A stretch of DNA of 64,000 nt. Origin: Lacticaseibacillus casei DSM 20011 = JCM 1134 = ATCC 393. GTDB taxonomy: Bacteria > Bacillota > Bacilli > Lactobacillales > Lactobacillaceae. Numbering within the stretch: position 1 is the stretch's first letter; each line of letters opens with the position of its first letter. This document shows positions 28,774 to 38,190 of this stretch, piece by piece. The stretch lies in NCBI RefSeq assembly GCF_000829055.1, contig NZ_AP012544.1, positions 806,001 through 870,000 on the forward strand, given 5' to 3'. Under the pieces are notes generated by a model. The model was not told the DNA's origin. It saw nothing but the letters and a program-made list of their open reading frames with translations, and made no database searches. Made by a program: the position numbers and the translations under genes.

Positions 28774-30264
28774 ATGAATGAACGCGAAAGAATTTTAGAC
28801 CTCGTCAAAAAAGGCGTCATTTCAAGCGAAGAGGCACTGGTACTTTTGGAGAACCTCGCCAAACAGCAAGGCTCCCAAGCCGACAGCCCGGCCGATCATA
28901 CTGCTCCCGAAGACAACTCGGAGTCAGATACGCATGATCAAGCCAAGCACGATGATCACGAAGAAACCGATACTGACACAGATGCCGCGTTGACCGAACT
29001 CAACACCGAGATTGCCGAAGCAGCCGGTGCGTTGGATGCGGCAACAACGCAAGTAACCAGCATCAACAAGCAAATTGAAGCTAATAACGAACAGATTATC
29101 GTCTTAGACACGATGGAAGATCTTGAAGCTTTGTCCCCAGAGAAATACCAAAAGCGTGGGGAATTAAAGCAGGAGAATCAGAAACTCACCGATCAACTAG
29201 CCGAGTTAAACGGCCAGGTTGAGTCGCTCAAAGCTAACCTCGCCACACTTCGTCATCAGAAACACGATCTGGAACGTCAAAAGATCAGTGATAAGATTTT
29301 CAATGACGAGTGGCAAAAAGATGCCCGTGACGTCTTTTCCGAACTTGGCAAAAATATCGGGGATGCGACCTCGCAAATCGGCGGCTTTGTCAAAGATACC
29401 GTCAACAATGTACTAGACAATGTTGATTGGAAGAATGTCACCGTTACCGTTCCTGGCCTAGCCACAGAGAAGTTCGAGCATGTGTTCGAATTTCCTGACA
29501 GTAAGGCAACCATTTTGGATGTGAAGGTTGCGAATGGCGACGTGCACTTTAAGCCTTGGGATCAACCGGGTATTCAAGTCGAAGCTGCCATCAAGCTGTA
29601 CGGCAAAATGGATGCGCCGACGCCGCTGGACGCGTTTAACGACCGCAGCCGGATTGATGTCACCGATGATCATTTCAGTTTCCAGGTGCCTAATAAGCGC
29701 GTTCAGGCCGACCTAGTCATTTCACTGCCAAAACGCAGCTACGATCATGTGGCGGTGCGCTTACTCAACGGTAGTGCGGACCTGACCGGCATGAGCGGAA
29801 AAGATTTTTATGTCAAGAGTACCAATGGTCAAATGACCTTCACTAATATTGATGGTGTCATGATCGAAAGTGAAGGTGTTAATGGCTCTATCAAGGTTCA
29901 GGGTGGCCATACGCATGACTTATTGCTGACCACTGTTAACGGTGATGTTTCAGTTGATGCCGACCCGGCAAGTGCCGCACTGAAAACCGTAAATGGCACA
30001 GTTCGCGCAACCTATCACACTGACTTTACCAAAATTGAAGGAACTTCGATGAATGGCAATGTGAAAGTTGCTGTGCCGGCTTCGATTGCCTTAAATGGCG
30101 AAGCCCGGACCCATTTTGGCAGTATTAAGAGTCGCCTGAGCAATGTGACTGAACCGGCAAAAGGTAGCAAACGCTTCGGACTGGAGCGTCCAGGAACCGG
30201 CAGTAGTGAGTTGAAACTCAATACGACCAGTGGCAATATTCAATTGAAAGATTCAAATGACTAA
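28774..30264 (+). CDS. DUF4097 beta-repeat protein with coiled coil (YvlB/LiaG-like)
   Basis: 496 aa from ATG 28774 after CTGGAGGG. Residues 1-30 (ERILDLVKKGVISSEEALVLLENL) resemble the short SHOCT-like helix of YvlB proteins. A very acidic low-complexity stretch (~35-70) and a coiled coil (~72-170) follow. Residues ~240-495 are the DUF4097 right-handed beta-repeat (LNGSADLTGMSGKDFYVKSTNGQMTF, VNGDVSV, MNGNVKV). No signal peptide. Grouped with a small membrane protein and a YvlD homologue as in LiaRS-type envelope-stress operons; exact function unknown. Confidence 0.75.
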   Translation: MNERERILDLVKKGVISSEEALVLLENLAKQQGSQADSPADHTAPEDNSESDTHDQAKHDDHEETDTDTDAALTELNTEIAEAAGALDAATTQVTSINKQIEANNEQIIVLDTMEDLEALSPEKYQKRGELKQENQKLTDQLAELNGQVESLKANLATLRHQKHDLERQKISDKIFNDEWQKDARDVFSELGKNIGDATSQIGGFVKDTVNNVLDNVDWKNVTVTVPGLATEKFEHVFEFPDSKATILDVKVANGDVHFKPWDQPGIQVEAAIKLYGKMDAPTPLDAFNDRSRIDVTDDHFSFQVPNKRVQADLVISLPKRSYDHVAVRLLNGSADLTGMSGKDFYVKSTNGQMTFTNIDGVMIESEGVNGSIKVQGGHTHDLLLTTVNGDVSVDADPASAALKTVNGTVRATYHTDFTKIEGTSMNGNVKVAVPASIALNGEARTHFGSIKSRLSNVTEPAKGSKRFGLERPGTGSSELKLNTTSGNIQLKDSND

Positions 30265-30276
30265 GGGGGATCGCTT

Positions 30277-30537
30277 ATGCCTTTTCTATTAATTCCATTA
30301 ATGTTTTTCATCGTTGGCTTGGTTTTGGTGGCGGTATTTGCGATCGGGATCATCTTGTTGAAAATGTTAATCGTACCGGCACTTCTGGTGGTTTTGGCTG
30401 TATGGCTATTCTCGCGCCATGACCGTGATGGCCGCCGTGGTCCACGGCATCCATATCGCGATCAAGGTACGTCGCGACCGCGTAAAAACGCCACCCACGT
30501 TACCGAGTCACATGATGATGATTGGAGCGATTTCTAG
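30277..30537 (+). CDS. Small membrane protein of the YvlB-YvlD cluster
   Basis: 86 aa with two hydrophobic segments (~1-25 and ~28-45) and a basic, polar tail ending in DDDWSDF. ATG 30277 with AAGGGGGATC upstream, 12 bp after the DUF4097 gene and 2 bp before the next start. Position matches YvlC/PspC-like genes in Bacillus but I cannot recognise a PspC domain. Function unknown. Confidence 0.65.
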   Translation: MPFLLIPLMFFIVGLVLVAVFAIGIILLKMLIVPALLVVLAVWLFSRHDRDGRRGPRHPYRDQGTSRPRKNATHVTESHDDDWSDF

Positions 30538-30539
30538 TC

Positions 30540-30875
30540 ATGAATTTCATCAAACGTACCATCATCACAACCGCCGTTTTCTTAATCTATGCGCAACTGT
30601 TTCCTAGTCAACTCTATGTTGCGGGCTTTGGTGTGGCCGTTGTCGGTGCGCTTGTTTTAGGAGTTCTTAATGGCTTGCTACGACCAATCCTGGTGATTCT
30701 GTCGATTCCAATTACAATTCTCACGTTAGGGTTGTTTTTAATCGTTCTTAACGGCCTGATGCTCAGCATGATGACATGGTTCGTGTCCGGCATTGTTTTC
30801 AGCAGTTTTGGCTCAACCATGATGCTGGCCATCATCATCTCGGTGATGAATATGATTTTTGTCGGTAAAAAATAG
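30540..30875 (+). CDS. YvlD-like four-helix membrane protein (phage holin family 4 fold)
   Basis: 111 aa from ATG 30540; an upstream in-frame codon at 30522 falls in the previous gene. Four membrane helices, with the family hallmark LGVLNGLLRPILVILSIPIT near helix 2. Members (YvlD) are small envelope-stress-associated proteins, not true holins in this setting. Last gene of the three-gene cluster. Confidence 0.8.
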   Translation: MNFIKRTIITTAVFLIYAQLFPSQLYVAGFGVAVVGALVLGVLNGLLRPILVILSIPITILTLGLFLIVLNGLMLSMMTWFVSGIVFSSFGSTMMLAIIISVMNMIFVGKK

Positions 30876-30906
30876 CGCAGCTTGATCAACAGTTGCGCCA
30901 GAAGTT

Positions 30907-30943
30907 GGTCCTCGAGACATAAATTGTCCGGGGGTCTTTTTTT
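30907..30943 (+). terminator. Probable terminator after the yvlD-like gene
   Basis: GGTCCTCGAGACA pairs with TGTCCGGGGGTC using several G-U pairs, followed by seven T. Confidence 0.65.
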
Positions 30944-31078
30944 GGGCTAATGCAACCTTTCTTGACCATATTCTGACGGAACCAAACAACTTTGGCGTCG
31001 GTTTTTACCTGTCGTTCCCGTGTGGTTCACCGAGTTATGGTAAAATGAAGCAAACATGGCGAAAGAAAGGTGGACTTC

Positions 31079-32038
31079 ATGGCAGACAGCGTGACGGTAC
31101 GGCAACTCGTCAAGGCGACTAAGCTTGAGGTATACAGTGGTGAGGAGTATCTTGATTCTCGGCAGGTCGTTTTGAGCGATATTTCGCGTCCCGGACTTGA
31201 GTTGACAGGTTACTTTAATTATTATCCGCATGAACGGATTCAACTTTTTGGTCGGACAGAAATTTCATTTGCGCGGAATATGTCCTCGGAAGAGCGGTTA
31301 TTGATTTTGAAACGGATGGCAACCGAGGACACCCCGGCGTTTCTGGTGTCGCGCGGGTTGCAACCACCGGCGGAAATGATTACGGCGGCCACCGCGGCGC
31401 ATATTCCGGTATTGGGTTCACGGTTACCGACAACGCGGCTGTCAAGCTTGATCACCGAATACTTAGACGGACAGCTGGCAGAACGCCGCAGTATGCATGG
31501 CGTTTTGGTTGATATTTATGGTCTGGGCGTGCTGATCACCGGCGATTCCGGCGTTGGTAAATCAGAAACGGCTTTAGAACTGGTTCAACGTGGGCACCGG
31601 CTGATCGCTGATGACCGGGTGGATGTTTATCAACAGGATGAACAAACCATCGTGGGTGCTGCGCCGCCGATTCTCTCACATCTGCTGGAAATTCGTGGCT
31701 TGGGTATTATTGATGTCATGAATCTTTTTGGTGCCGGTGCTGTTCGCGAAGACACCACCATTTCGCTTATTGTTCATTTGGAAAACTGGACGCCGGATAA
31801 GACATTTGACCGGCTGGGTTCCGGTGAACAGACACAGCTTATTTTTGACGTACCGGTTCCTAAGATTACGATACCGGTTAAAGTTGGGCGTAACCTGGCG
31901 ATCATCATTGAAGTGGCGGCCATGAATTTCCGCGCCAAGTCAATGGGCTATGATGCGACCAAGACATTCGAAAAAAATCTTAATCATCTGATCGAACATA
32001 ACGAAGCAAGCGACCAGAGCAGTTCGGAGGAAAAATAA
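31079..32038 (+). CDS. hprK: HPr kinase/phosphorylase
   Basis: 319 aa from ATG 31079, with AAAGGTGG upstream; the in-frame GTG at 31070 lies inside that site. The N-terminal domain is followed by the P-loop [19 protein letters not shown] and the K/P-loop signature [22 protein letters not shown]. It phosphorylates HPr at Ser46 and thereby controls CcpA-dependent carbon catabolite repression and sugar uptake. Ends 1 bp before lgt. Confidence 0.96.
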   Translation: MADSVTVRQLVKATKLEVYSGEEYLDSRQVVLSDISRPGLELTGYFNYYPHERIQLFGRTEISFARNMSSEERLLILKRMATEDTPAFLVSRGLQPPAEMITAATAAHIPVLGSRLPTTRLSSLITEYLDGQLAERRSMHGVLVDIYGLGVLITGDSGVGKSETALELVQRGHRLIADDRVDVYQQDEQTIVGAAPPILSHLLEIRGLGIIDVMNLFGAGAVREDTTISLIVHLENWTPDKTFDRLGSGEQTQLIFDVPVPKITIPVKVGRNLAIIIEVAAMNFRAKSMGYDATKTFEKNLNHLIEHNEASDQSSSEEK

Positions 32039-32039
32039 C

Positions 32040-32867
32040 TTGTTATTAGTACTCAATCCAATCGCGTTTCAGTTGGGTGGTCTGGAAGTTCATTGGTACG
32101 GGATTATTATTGCCAGCGCCGTTTTACTGGCAGTCTATCTGGCGATGAAGGAAGCCCCAAAACGCGGTATTAAAGAAGATCACATTCTGAATTTGATTTT
32201 ATGGGCGTTGCCATTTGCACTCATCGGGGCACGCCTTTATTATGTGGCATTTGAATGGCCATATTATGCTGCCCATCCCGGCGAGATTATTGCCATTTGG
32301 CATGGCGGCATTGCGATTTATGGGGCTTTGATTGCCAGCGTGATTGTTTTTGCCATTTATTGCCGAATTGAGTGGCTGCCAGTCTGGCTAGTACTTGATA
32401 TTGCGGCTCCCACGGTTATGCTGGCGCAAGCGATTGGCCGCTGGGGCAATTTCATGAATCAGGAAGCCCATGGTGCGATCACAAGTCTGGCTTATTTACG
32501 CGGCTTGCATCTGCCAGAGTTTATCATTCAGCAAATGAATATTGGCGGCGCATATCGCCAGCCGACATTTTTGTATGAAAGTATGTGGAATCTGGTTGGA
32601 TTTGCCTTAATCATGACAGTGCGGCATCATCAGCATTGGTTCAAGCAAGGCGAGATCGTTTTGAGTTACGTGATGTGGTACAGCTTCGGCCGCTTCTTTG
32701 TTGAAGGCATGCGGACCGATTCACTGTATGTGGTGCCAGGTCTGCGGGTTTCCCAGATTCTGTCGATTATTTTGTTCATCGCGGCTGGTGCGTTAATCTG
32801 GTATCGGCGGCGCCGGGGAGACGTTGCGTGGTATTTAGACGGCAATCCGCTGAAAGCAGTTGAATAG
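32040..32867 (+). CDS. lgt: Prolipoprotein diacylglyceryl transferase
   Basis: 275 aa from TTG 32040, with GGAGG inside the end of hprK as ribosome site. Seven membrane helices; signature [13 protein letters not shown]. It transfers diacylglycerol to the cysteine of lipoprotein precursors such as PstS in this window. hprK-lgt adjacency is conserved in lactobacilli. Confidence 0.95.
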   Translation: MLLVLNPIAFQLGGLEVHWYGIIIASAVLLAVYLAMKEAPKRGIKEDHILNLILWALPFALIGARLYYVAFEWPYYAAHPGEIIAIWHGGIAIYGALIASVIVFAIYCRIEWLPVWLVLDIAAPTVMLAQAIGRWGNFMNQEAHGAITSLAYLRGLHLPEFIIQQMNIGGAYRQPTFLYESMWNLVGFALIMTVRHHQHWFKQGEIVLSYVMWYSFGRFFVEGMRTDSLYVVPGLRVSQILSIILFIAAGALIWYRRRRGDVAWYLDGNPLKAVE

Positions 32868-32877
32868 GAGTGATTTT

Positions 32878-33933
32878 GTGCCGACAAAAATAGCAGTGTT
32901 AGGTGCTGGTTCATGGGGAACGGTGTTAGCAAACTTGATAACAGAAAATGGCCATGACGTTTATTTATGGAGTCATAGTCCGGAACAAGTTGCGACCATG
33001 AAGCAGACTCACAAAAATGAGCATTACCTGGGTGCTGAATTTACATTACACGATGCGCTTCACGTGACCGCAGATTTAGGCCAGGCGTTGGACCAGGCGA
33101 CCGTGATTTTATTTGTGGTGCCGACCAATGCCATTCGCAGTGTGGCCGAACAAGTCAAGCCGATTTTGCAGGCGCACCGTGGCCGCGGCGAACAGCCGAT
33201 TATTGTCCATGCGGCAAAAGGCTTGGAACGCGGCAGTGAGTTGCGAATTTCGCAGGTTTTGGCTGAGGTCTTGCCACCGGATCTCATTCAGGGTATTGTT
33301 GTGATTTCCGGGCCGAGTCATGCCGAAGATGTTGCAACGCATGACATTACCACCTTAACCGCCGCATCTGAAGATTTACCGCTGGCGAAAAAAGTGCAAC
33401 AATTATTCATGAACGACTATTTTCGGCTTTACACGAATACCGATGTGATCGGCGTCGAAATCGGCGCAGCGTTAAAAAACGTGATTGCGATCGGCGCCGG
33501 GGCGTTGCATGGCCTCGGTTACGGTGATAACACCAAAGCCGCCTTGATGACCCGCGGACTGGCAGAAATCAGCCGGGTGGGCGTAAAACTAGGTGCCGAG
33601 CCGCTCACGTTTATCGGCCTATCCGGTGTCGGTGACTTAATCGTGACCTGCACTTCCGTTCACAGCCGCAATTGGCGGGCTGGTAATGCATTGGGTCAAG
33701 GCGAGAAGCTTTCAGACGTGTTGAAGAACATGGGGATGGTGGTCGAAGGCGTTTCAACGACCAAGGTCGCCCATCACATGGCACGTGAGTTAGGTGTCGA
33801 TATGCCAATTACCGATGCCATTTACCAGGTCCTTTATGAAAATGCCCCGATTCGCGCAGTCATTACCGATCTCATGCAGCGATCCGGCAAACCGGAATTT
33901 GATTTTGACAATGCTAGTTTACAAAAGCACTAA
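32878..33933 (+). CDS. gpsA: Glycerol-3-phosphate dehydrogenase [NAD(P)+]
   Basis: 351 aa from GTG 32878 (ATAGGAG at 32864-32870). Rossmann motif VLGAGSWGTVLANL at the N-terminus; catalytic region EIGAALKNVIAIGAGALHGLGYGDNTKAAL with the active-site lysine; FIGLSGVGDLIVTCTS. It makes sn-glycerol-3-phosphate for phospholipids, upstream of PgsA. Confidence 0.95.
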   Translation: MPTKIAVLGAGSWGTVLANLITENGHDVYLWSHSPEQVATMKQTHKNEHYLGAEFTLHDALHVTADLGQALDQATVILFVVPTNAIRSVAEQVKPILQAHRGRGEQPIIVHAAKGLERGSELRISQVLAEVLPPDLIQGIVVISGPSHAEDVATHDITTLTAASEDLPLAKKVQQLFMNDYFRLYTNTDVIGVEIGAALKNVIAIGAGALHGLGYGDNTKAALMTRGLAEISRVGVKLGAEPLTFIGLSGVGDLIVTCTSVHSRNWRAGNALGQGEKLSDVLKNMGMVVEGVSTTKVAHHMARELGVDMPITDAIYQVLYENAPIRAVITDLMQRSGKPEFDFDNASLQKH

Positions 33934-33998
33934 AACCCTGTATATTAGACTACGTAGCTTACTATTTGTAAGCAATACGGCAAAAGGAGAGACTGCCA

Positions 33999-34946
33999 AT
34001 GGCAAAAAAATATGATGTAATCGTGATCGGTGCCGGTCCCGGCGGCATGACGGCGGCGCTTTATGCTTCGCGTGCCAATCTGTCAGTGTTAATGCTTGAT
34101 CGCGGTGTCTATGGCGGTCAAATGAACAACACCGCTGAAGTAGAGAACTATCCGGGTTACAAGTCAATCCTTGGACCTGATCTTGGCCAAAAAATGTACG
34201 ATGGCGCCACTCAATTTGGTGCCGAATACGCCTATGGTAATGTCATCAGCGTCCAGAATCATGGTGCAACCAAGTTGGTCAAGACTGATGAAGACGAATT
34301 TGAAGCCAAGGCGATTGTCATTGCGACAGGCGCAGAACACAAGAAGCTGGGTGTACCTGGCGAAGAAGCCTATAGCGGCCGTGGCGTTTCGTACTGCGCA
34401 GTCTGCGACGGTGCCTTCTTCAAAGACCGCGAGCTTGCCGTTATTGGCGGTGGCGATTCCGCGATCGAGGAAGGCCTTTACCTGACCCAAATGGCCAAAA
34501 AGGTAACGGTTATTCACCGGCGTGATCAACTGCGTGCGCAACAGATTATCCAGAAACGCGCATTTGCCAATGACAAGATGCATTTTGTCTGGAACGCCCA
34601 GGTTCAGGAAATCCAAGGCGATGACATGAAAGTCACCGGCGTCAAGTATCGTGACAAGGAAACCGGTGAAGAGCATGTTCTGCCAGTTGCCGGTGTCTTC
34701 ATTTATGTCGGCATCATGCCGATGACCGAACCATTCCAGGATCTCGGCATTCTGGACGATCATGGTTGGATTCCAACCGATGATCACATGCGGACAAAGG
34801 TACCGGGCATCTTTGCCATCGGTGACGTTCGTGCCAAAGACCTGCGGCAGATTACCACAGCGGTAGGCGAAGGCGGTACTGCTGGGCAAGGCGTTTTCAA
34901 CTATATCCAAAGTTTGAACGATACCAACATTGAAGTTAAAGCTTAG
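33999..34946 (+). CDS. trxB: Thioredoxin reductase
   Basis: 315 aa. FAD motif GAGPGGMTAALYASRA, redox motif CAVC (within YCAVCDGAFF), NADPH motif GGGDSAIEEG and the C-terminal FAD contact FAIGDVRAKDLRQITTAVGEG. It reduces thioredoxin using NADPH. ATG 33999 behind AAAGGAGA. The lgt-gpsA-trxB order is typical. Confidence 0.96.
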   Translation: MAKKYDVIVIGAGPGGMTAALYASRANLSVLMLDRGVYGGQMNNTAEVENYPGYKSILGPDLGQKMYDGATQFGAEYAYGNVISVQNHGATKLVKTDEDEFEAKAIVIATGAEHKKLGVPGEEAYSGRGVSYCAVCDGAFFKDRELAVIGGGDSAIEEGLYLTQMAKKVTVIHRRDQLRAQQIIQKRAFANDKMHFVWNAQVQEIQGDDMKVTGVKYRDKETGEEHVLPVAGVFIYVGIMPMTEPFQDLGILDDHGWIPTDDHMRTKVPGIFAIGDVRAKDLRQITTAVGEGGTAGQGVFNYIQSLNDTNIEVKA

Positions 34947-35021
34947 TTATTTTTAGTGTACTAGAAGTGATTCGAAGCTAAAAATAGGAAACGGCCATGG
35001 CCTAGTATAGGGTCAAACTTT

Positions 35022-35071
35022 AAAAGCAAACTTACTTTCCGTTGATACGATGGTGGTAAGCTTGTTTTTTT
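35022..35071 (+). terminator. Probable terminator after trxB
   Basis: AAAAGCAAACTTAC pairs with GTAAGCTTGTTTT allowing a bulge, then a T run. Confidence 0.6.
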
Positions 35072-35111
35072 GTTTACTTATGAATAATTTGTCAAGTCTC
35101 TTGAGATCTTA

Positions 35112-35289
35112 GTGCCAAAGCGGAGCAATCGTAGGCCAGATGGGGCTCAGGGGTGAAATTGGCCTTAACGGGCGATTTTCCCGTTTTAGGCCAAGGCCGA
35201 TCTTTGAGACTCAGCCGGATCTGCTGAGGCTCAAAGTCGTGCCCACCCCGTTCCAGCCCCAGCTGGCCGGAGATTGCGGAGTTTGGCGC
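35112..35289 (+). repeat. Structured intergenic repeat B, copy 2
   Basis: Same nested helices as the copy at 28386: GTGCCAAA/TTTGGCGC (one G-U), GCAATC/GATTGC, GGCCAGATGGGGCT/AGCCCCAGCTGGCC (14 bp, one mismatch), GGGGTG/CACCCC. The two inner hairpins are kept although loop bases differ. It occupies most of the trxB-pgcA gap. Confidence 0.85.
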
Positions 35290-35443
35290 GGTATAGAATT
35301 TATTGCCCCGATTTTTCAATGGATCGCAAAAGAATTTTCTTATTTGAGCGCGTTTTCAACCAAGCGTTGGTTACTTATAGTATGATTGGAAAAGGAAGGG
35401 CTGTACCCGAAATTATCAATTTAGACAGATAGGAGCTGATCAC

Positions 35444-37171
35444 GTGAGTTACCGTGATACGTATCAACAATGGGTCGATGAACCAACACTTGATCCGGAG
35501 CTAAAAGCTGATCTTAAGAAAATGGCCGACGACGAAACAACTAAGGAAGAAGCGTTTGCTGCCCCCATGGCATTTGGGACTGCTGGCATGCGCGGCGTTC
35601 TTGGTGCCGGCATTGGCCGGATGAACATTTATACGGTACGCCAGGCAACTGAGGGTCTGGCGCGGTTTATGGACACCTTAACGGATGAAACAAAGGCGCG
35701 CGGCGTGGCCATTAGCTATGATTCCCGCTACATGAGTCAGGAATTTGCTTATCAAAGTGCCGGTGTGCTTGGCGCTCACGGCATCAAGAGTTATGTGTTT
35801 GACCAGTTGCGGCCAACACCGGAGTTAAGTTTTGCGGTACGCCATTTGAAGACTTACGCCGGGATTATGATTACGGCCAGTCATAACCCGAAGCAATACA
35901 ATGGCTACAAGATTTATGGTCCAGATGGCGGTCAAATGCCGCCGGAAGAATCCGACAAAATTACCAAGTACGCTCGGTCGGCATCTGATCTTTTTGCGAT
36001 TAAAGCGTTAAATGTTCACGAATTGCGGGCCAAGGATTTAATGCAGCCGATTGGTGAAGACGTTGATGAAGCCTATTATGCTGAAGTGGCCACAGTGACA
36101 ATCAATCCCGACTTGGTCCACACTGTCGGGAAGAATATGTCACTGGTTTATAGCCCATTACATGGGACTGGCCGCATTCCGGCACAAATGGTTTTGCGCA
36201 ATGCCGGGTTTGAAAACTTCCGCTTGGTTCCGGAACAAAGCATTGCTGATCCGGAATTTGCGACAACCCCGTTCCCGAACCCTGAATTTGCCCAAGTCTT
36301 TGATTTGCCGATCGCATTGGGCAAGAAAATCGGTGCGGATGTGTTGATTGCCACTGATCCGGATGCCGATCGTTTGGGCACTGCGGTTAAAGTCGGCGAC
36401 CACTATCAGTTATTGACTGGTAACCAGATTGCTTCCGTATTGCTGCACTATATTCTCGAAGCCCGCAAACAAGCCGGCACGTTGCCAAAAAATGGCGCGG
36501 TTGTGAAGTCAATCGTTTCAACCGAATTAGCGACGGCAATTGCAAAAGATTACGGCGTGGACATGATCAATGTTTTGACCGGCTTCAAGTTTATCGGCGA
36601 TCAAATCAAGCACTTCCAAGCCACTGGCGAGCATGAATTTCTTTTTGGCTTTGAAGAAAGCTATGGTTATTTGATCAAACCATTCGTTCGAGATAAAGAC
36701 GCGATCCAGTCCACGGTCTTGCTGGCTGAAGTAGCCGCATACTACCAGTCACAAGGCAAGACACTTTGGGATGGCGTTCAGGAACTGTACAAGAAGTACG
36801 GTTATTATGCTGAAAAGACGGTTGGCGTTGATTTTGAAGGCGTTGACGGTCCAAAGCAAATGGTTAATCTCATGACGAAGTTCCGCGAAGAGCAGCCAGA
36901 CGATTTTGCCGGTGTCAAGATTGCCAAAGTGGAAGACTTCCTGAGTCAAGAAGCGAAGTCGGCAGACGGCACGGTTGAAAAACTGACGATGCCTTCCAGC
37001 AACGTGCTGAAATACATCTTGGACGACGGTACATGGATTGCGATTCGCCCATCCGGCACCGAGCCAAAAGTCAAATTCTATGTTGGCACCAAGGCAGAAA
37101 CTGACGCAAAAGCGCAAGAGAAACTCGAGGCGTTCGAAAAAGCCTTGAATGATTTTCGTGAAGAAGCCTAA
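35444..37171 (+). CDS. pgcA: Phospho-sugar mutase (alpha-phosphoglucomutase)
   Basis: 575 aa from GTG 35444, with AGGAGCTGATC upstream. Phosphoserine loop GIMITASHNPKQYNGYK, metal-binding ATDPDADRLG, sugar-binding FGFEESYGYL and phosphate-binding RPSGTEPKVKFY are all present. It interconverts glucose-1-P and glucose-6-P for cell wall and exopolysaccharide precursors. Monocistronic with its own terminator. Confidence 0.94.
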   Translation: MSYRDTYQQWVDEPTLDPELKADLKKMADDETTKEEAFAAPMAFGTAGMRGVLGAGIGRMNIYTVRQATEGLARFMDTLTDETKARGVAISYDSRYMSQEFAYQSAGVLGAHGIKSYVFDQLRPTPELSFAVRHLKTYAGIMITASHNPKQYNGYKIYGPDGGQMPPEESDKITKYARSASDLFAIKALNVHELRAKDLMQPIGEDVDEAYYAEVATVTINPDLVHTVGKNMSLVYSPLHGTGRIPAQMVLRNAGFENFRLVPEQSIADPEFATTPFPNPEFAQVFDLPIALGKKIGADVLIATDPDADRLGTAVKVGDHYQLLTGNQIASVLLHYILEARKQAGTLPKNGAVVKSIVSTELATAIAKDYGVDMINVLTGFKFIGDQIKHFQATGEHEFLFGFEESYGYLIKPFVRDKDAIQSTVLLAEVAAYYQSQGKTLWDGVQELYKKYGYYAEKTVGVDFEGVDGPKQMVNLMTKFREEQPDDFAGVKIAKVEDFLSQEAKSADGTVEKLTMPSSNVLKYILDDGTWIAIRPSGTEPKVKFYVGTKAETDAKAQEKLEAFEKALNDFREEA

Positions 37172-37209
37172 ACCAATCAGCGTGGTAAAGGTGTTTTCTG
37201 CGTAAGCTT

Positions 37210-37246
37210 AAATAGATCCTGACGAAACATTCAGGGTCTATTTGTT
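37210..37246 (+). terminator. Terminator after pgcA
   Basis: AAATAGATCCTGA / TCAGGGTCTATTT stem (37210-37222 with 37231-37243), then T-rich. Confidence 0.88.
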
Positions 37247-37376
37247 TGCATTCACTTATGTACAACCAAGTCCCAAAATGTGAAACACCTTGCAATGGTC
37301 TGGCTATGGTGGTAGTCTTTTAGCAATTTAAGTAATTTTTTGATCGTCACACCAAATAACAGGAGGTCATTTTGAC

Positions 37377-38024
37377 ATGGGCATGCACCAATTTATCCAA
37401 GGACTGAGTAATCTGGAGACACTGCGGCGGGCACCGGGCTTTTTCAAGTATCAGGAACACTCGGTGGCAGCTCACAGCTTCAAGGTTGCGGAAATCGCAC
37501 AGATGCTGGGCGATGTCGAGGAATTGGCGGGGAACAAGGTTAATTGGCAGATGCTCTACGAAAAGTCGCTGAACCATGATTACACGGAACGTTTCATCGG
37601 CGATATCAAAACGCCGGTCAAATATGCCACGCCGACATTGCGGCAGATGCTTGCCGACGTTGAGGCCACGATGACGGAGAACTTCATCAAAAATGAAATT
37701 CCGCGCGATTTTCAGGATCGTTATCGCCGTCGTTTGTCTGAAGGCAAAGACGACACGCTTGAGGGCCAAATCTTGAGTGTGGCCGATAAAATCGACTTGC
37801 TTTACGAAGGATTTGGCGAAATTGAAAAAGGCAATCCTGAACAGGTCTTTCTTGACATCTACACGGAAAGCCTGAGTACTATTCTGGAATTTAAGAATCG
37901 ACCAAGCGTCCGGTACTTCCTCGATCAGGTTTTGCCGGATATGCTGGAAGAAAAGTTTGCCAGTCGTGATCAATTGGCCAAACTGACCAAAGCAACCATG
38001 GCAGAACACGAGCCGAGTAAGTAG
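37377..38024 (+). CDS. HD-domain hydrolase (YfbR-like, putative 5'-nucleotidase)
   Basis: 215 aa from ATG 37377 behind AGGAGG. The HD-superfamily ligands are visible in EHSVAAHSFKVAEIA and LNHDYTERFIGD, then SVADKIDLLYE. YfbR proteins hydrolyse deoxynucleoside monophosphates. The assignment within the HD superfamily is by overall similarity; substrate not proven. uvrB follows with an SOS-type site between. Confidence 0.8.
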   Translation: MGMHQFIQGLSNLETLRRAPGFFKYQEHSVAAHSFKVAEIAQMLGDVEELAGNKVNWQMLYEKSLNHDYTERFIGDIKTPVKYATPTLRQMLADVEATMTENFIKNEIPRDFQDRYRRRLSEGKDDTLEGQILSVADKIDLLYEGFGEIEKGNPEQVFLDIYTESLSTILEFKNRPSVRYFLDQVLPDMLEEKFASRDQLAKLTKATMAEHEPSK

Positions 38025-38050
38025 CGAAAGTATGTTCGCTATGTTATAAT
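38025..38050 (+). promoter_or_regulatory. LexA/DinR (SOS) box and -10 of uvrB
   Basis: CGAAAGTATGTTCG at 38025-38038 matches the Gram-positive SOS consensus CGAAC-N4-GTTCG with one mismatch. TATAAT at 38045-38050 follows 6 bp later, so LexA would cover the -35 region. Confidence 0.78.
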
Positions 38051-38190
38051 ATGCGAGATGAAAGTTGGAATGCGTTTCAAATCGGTTCCAACTTTTTTGA
38101 TGAAAAATTTTGGTACAACGGCGGGATACCGCATACAAATGGATGTTAATGCGCGTGGGAATAGCCGCGCGTCACATGTTGATTGGAGGC

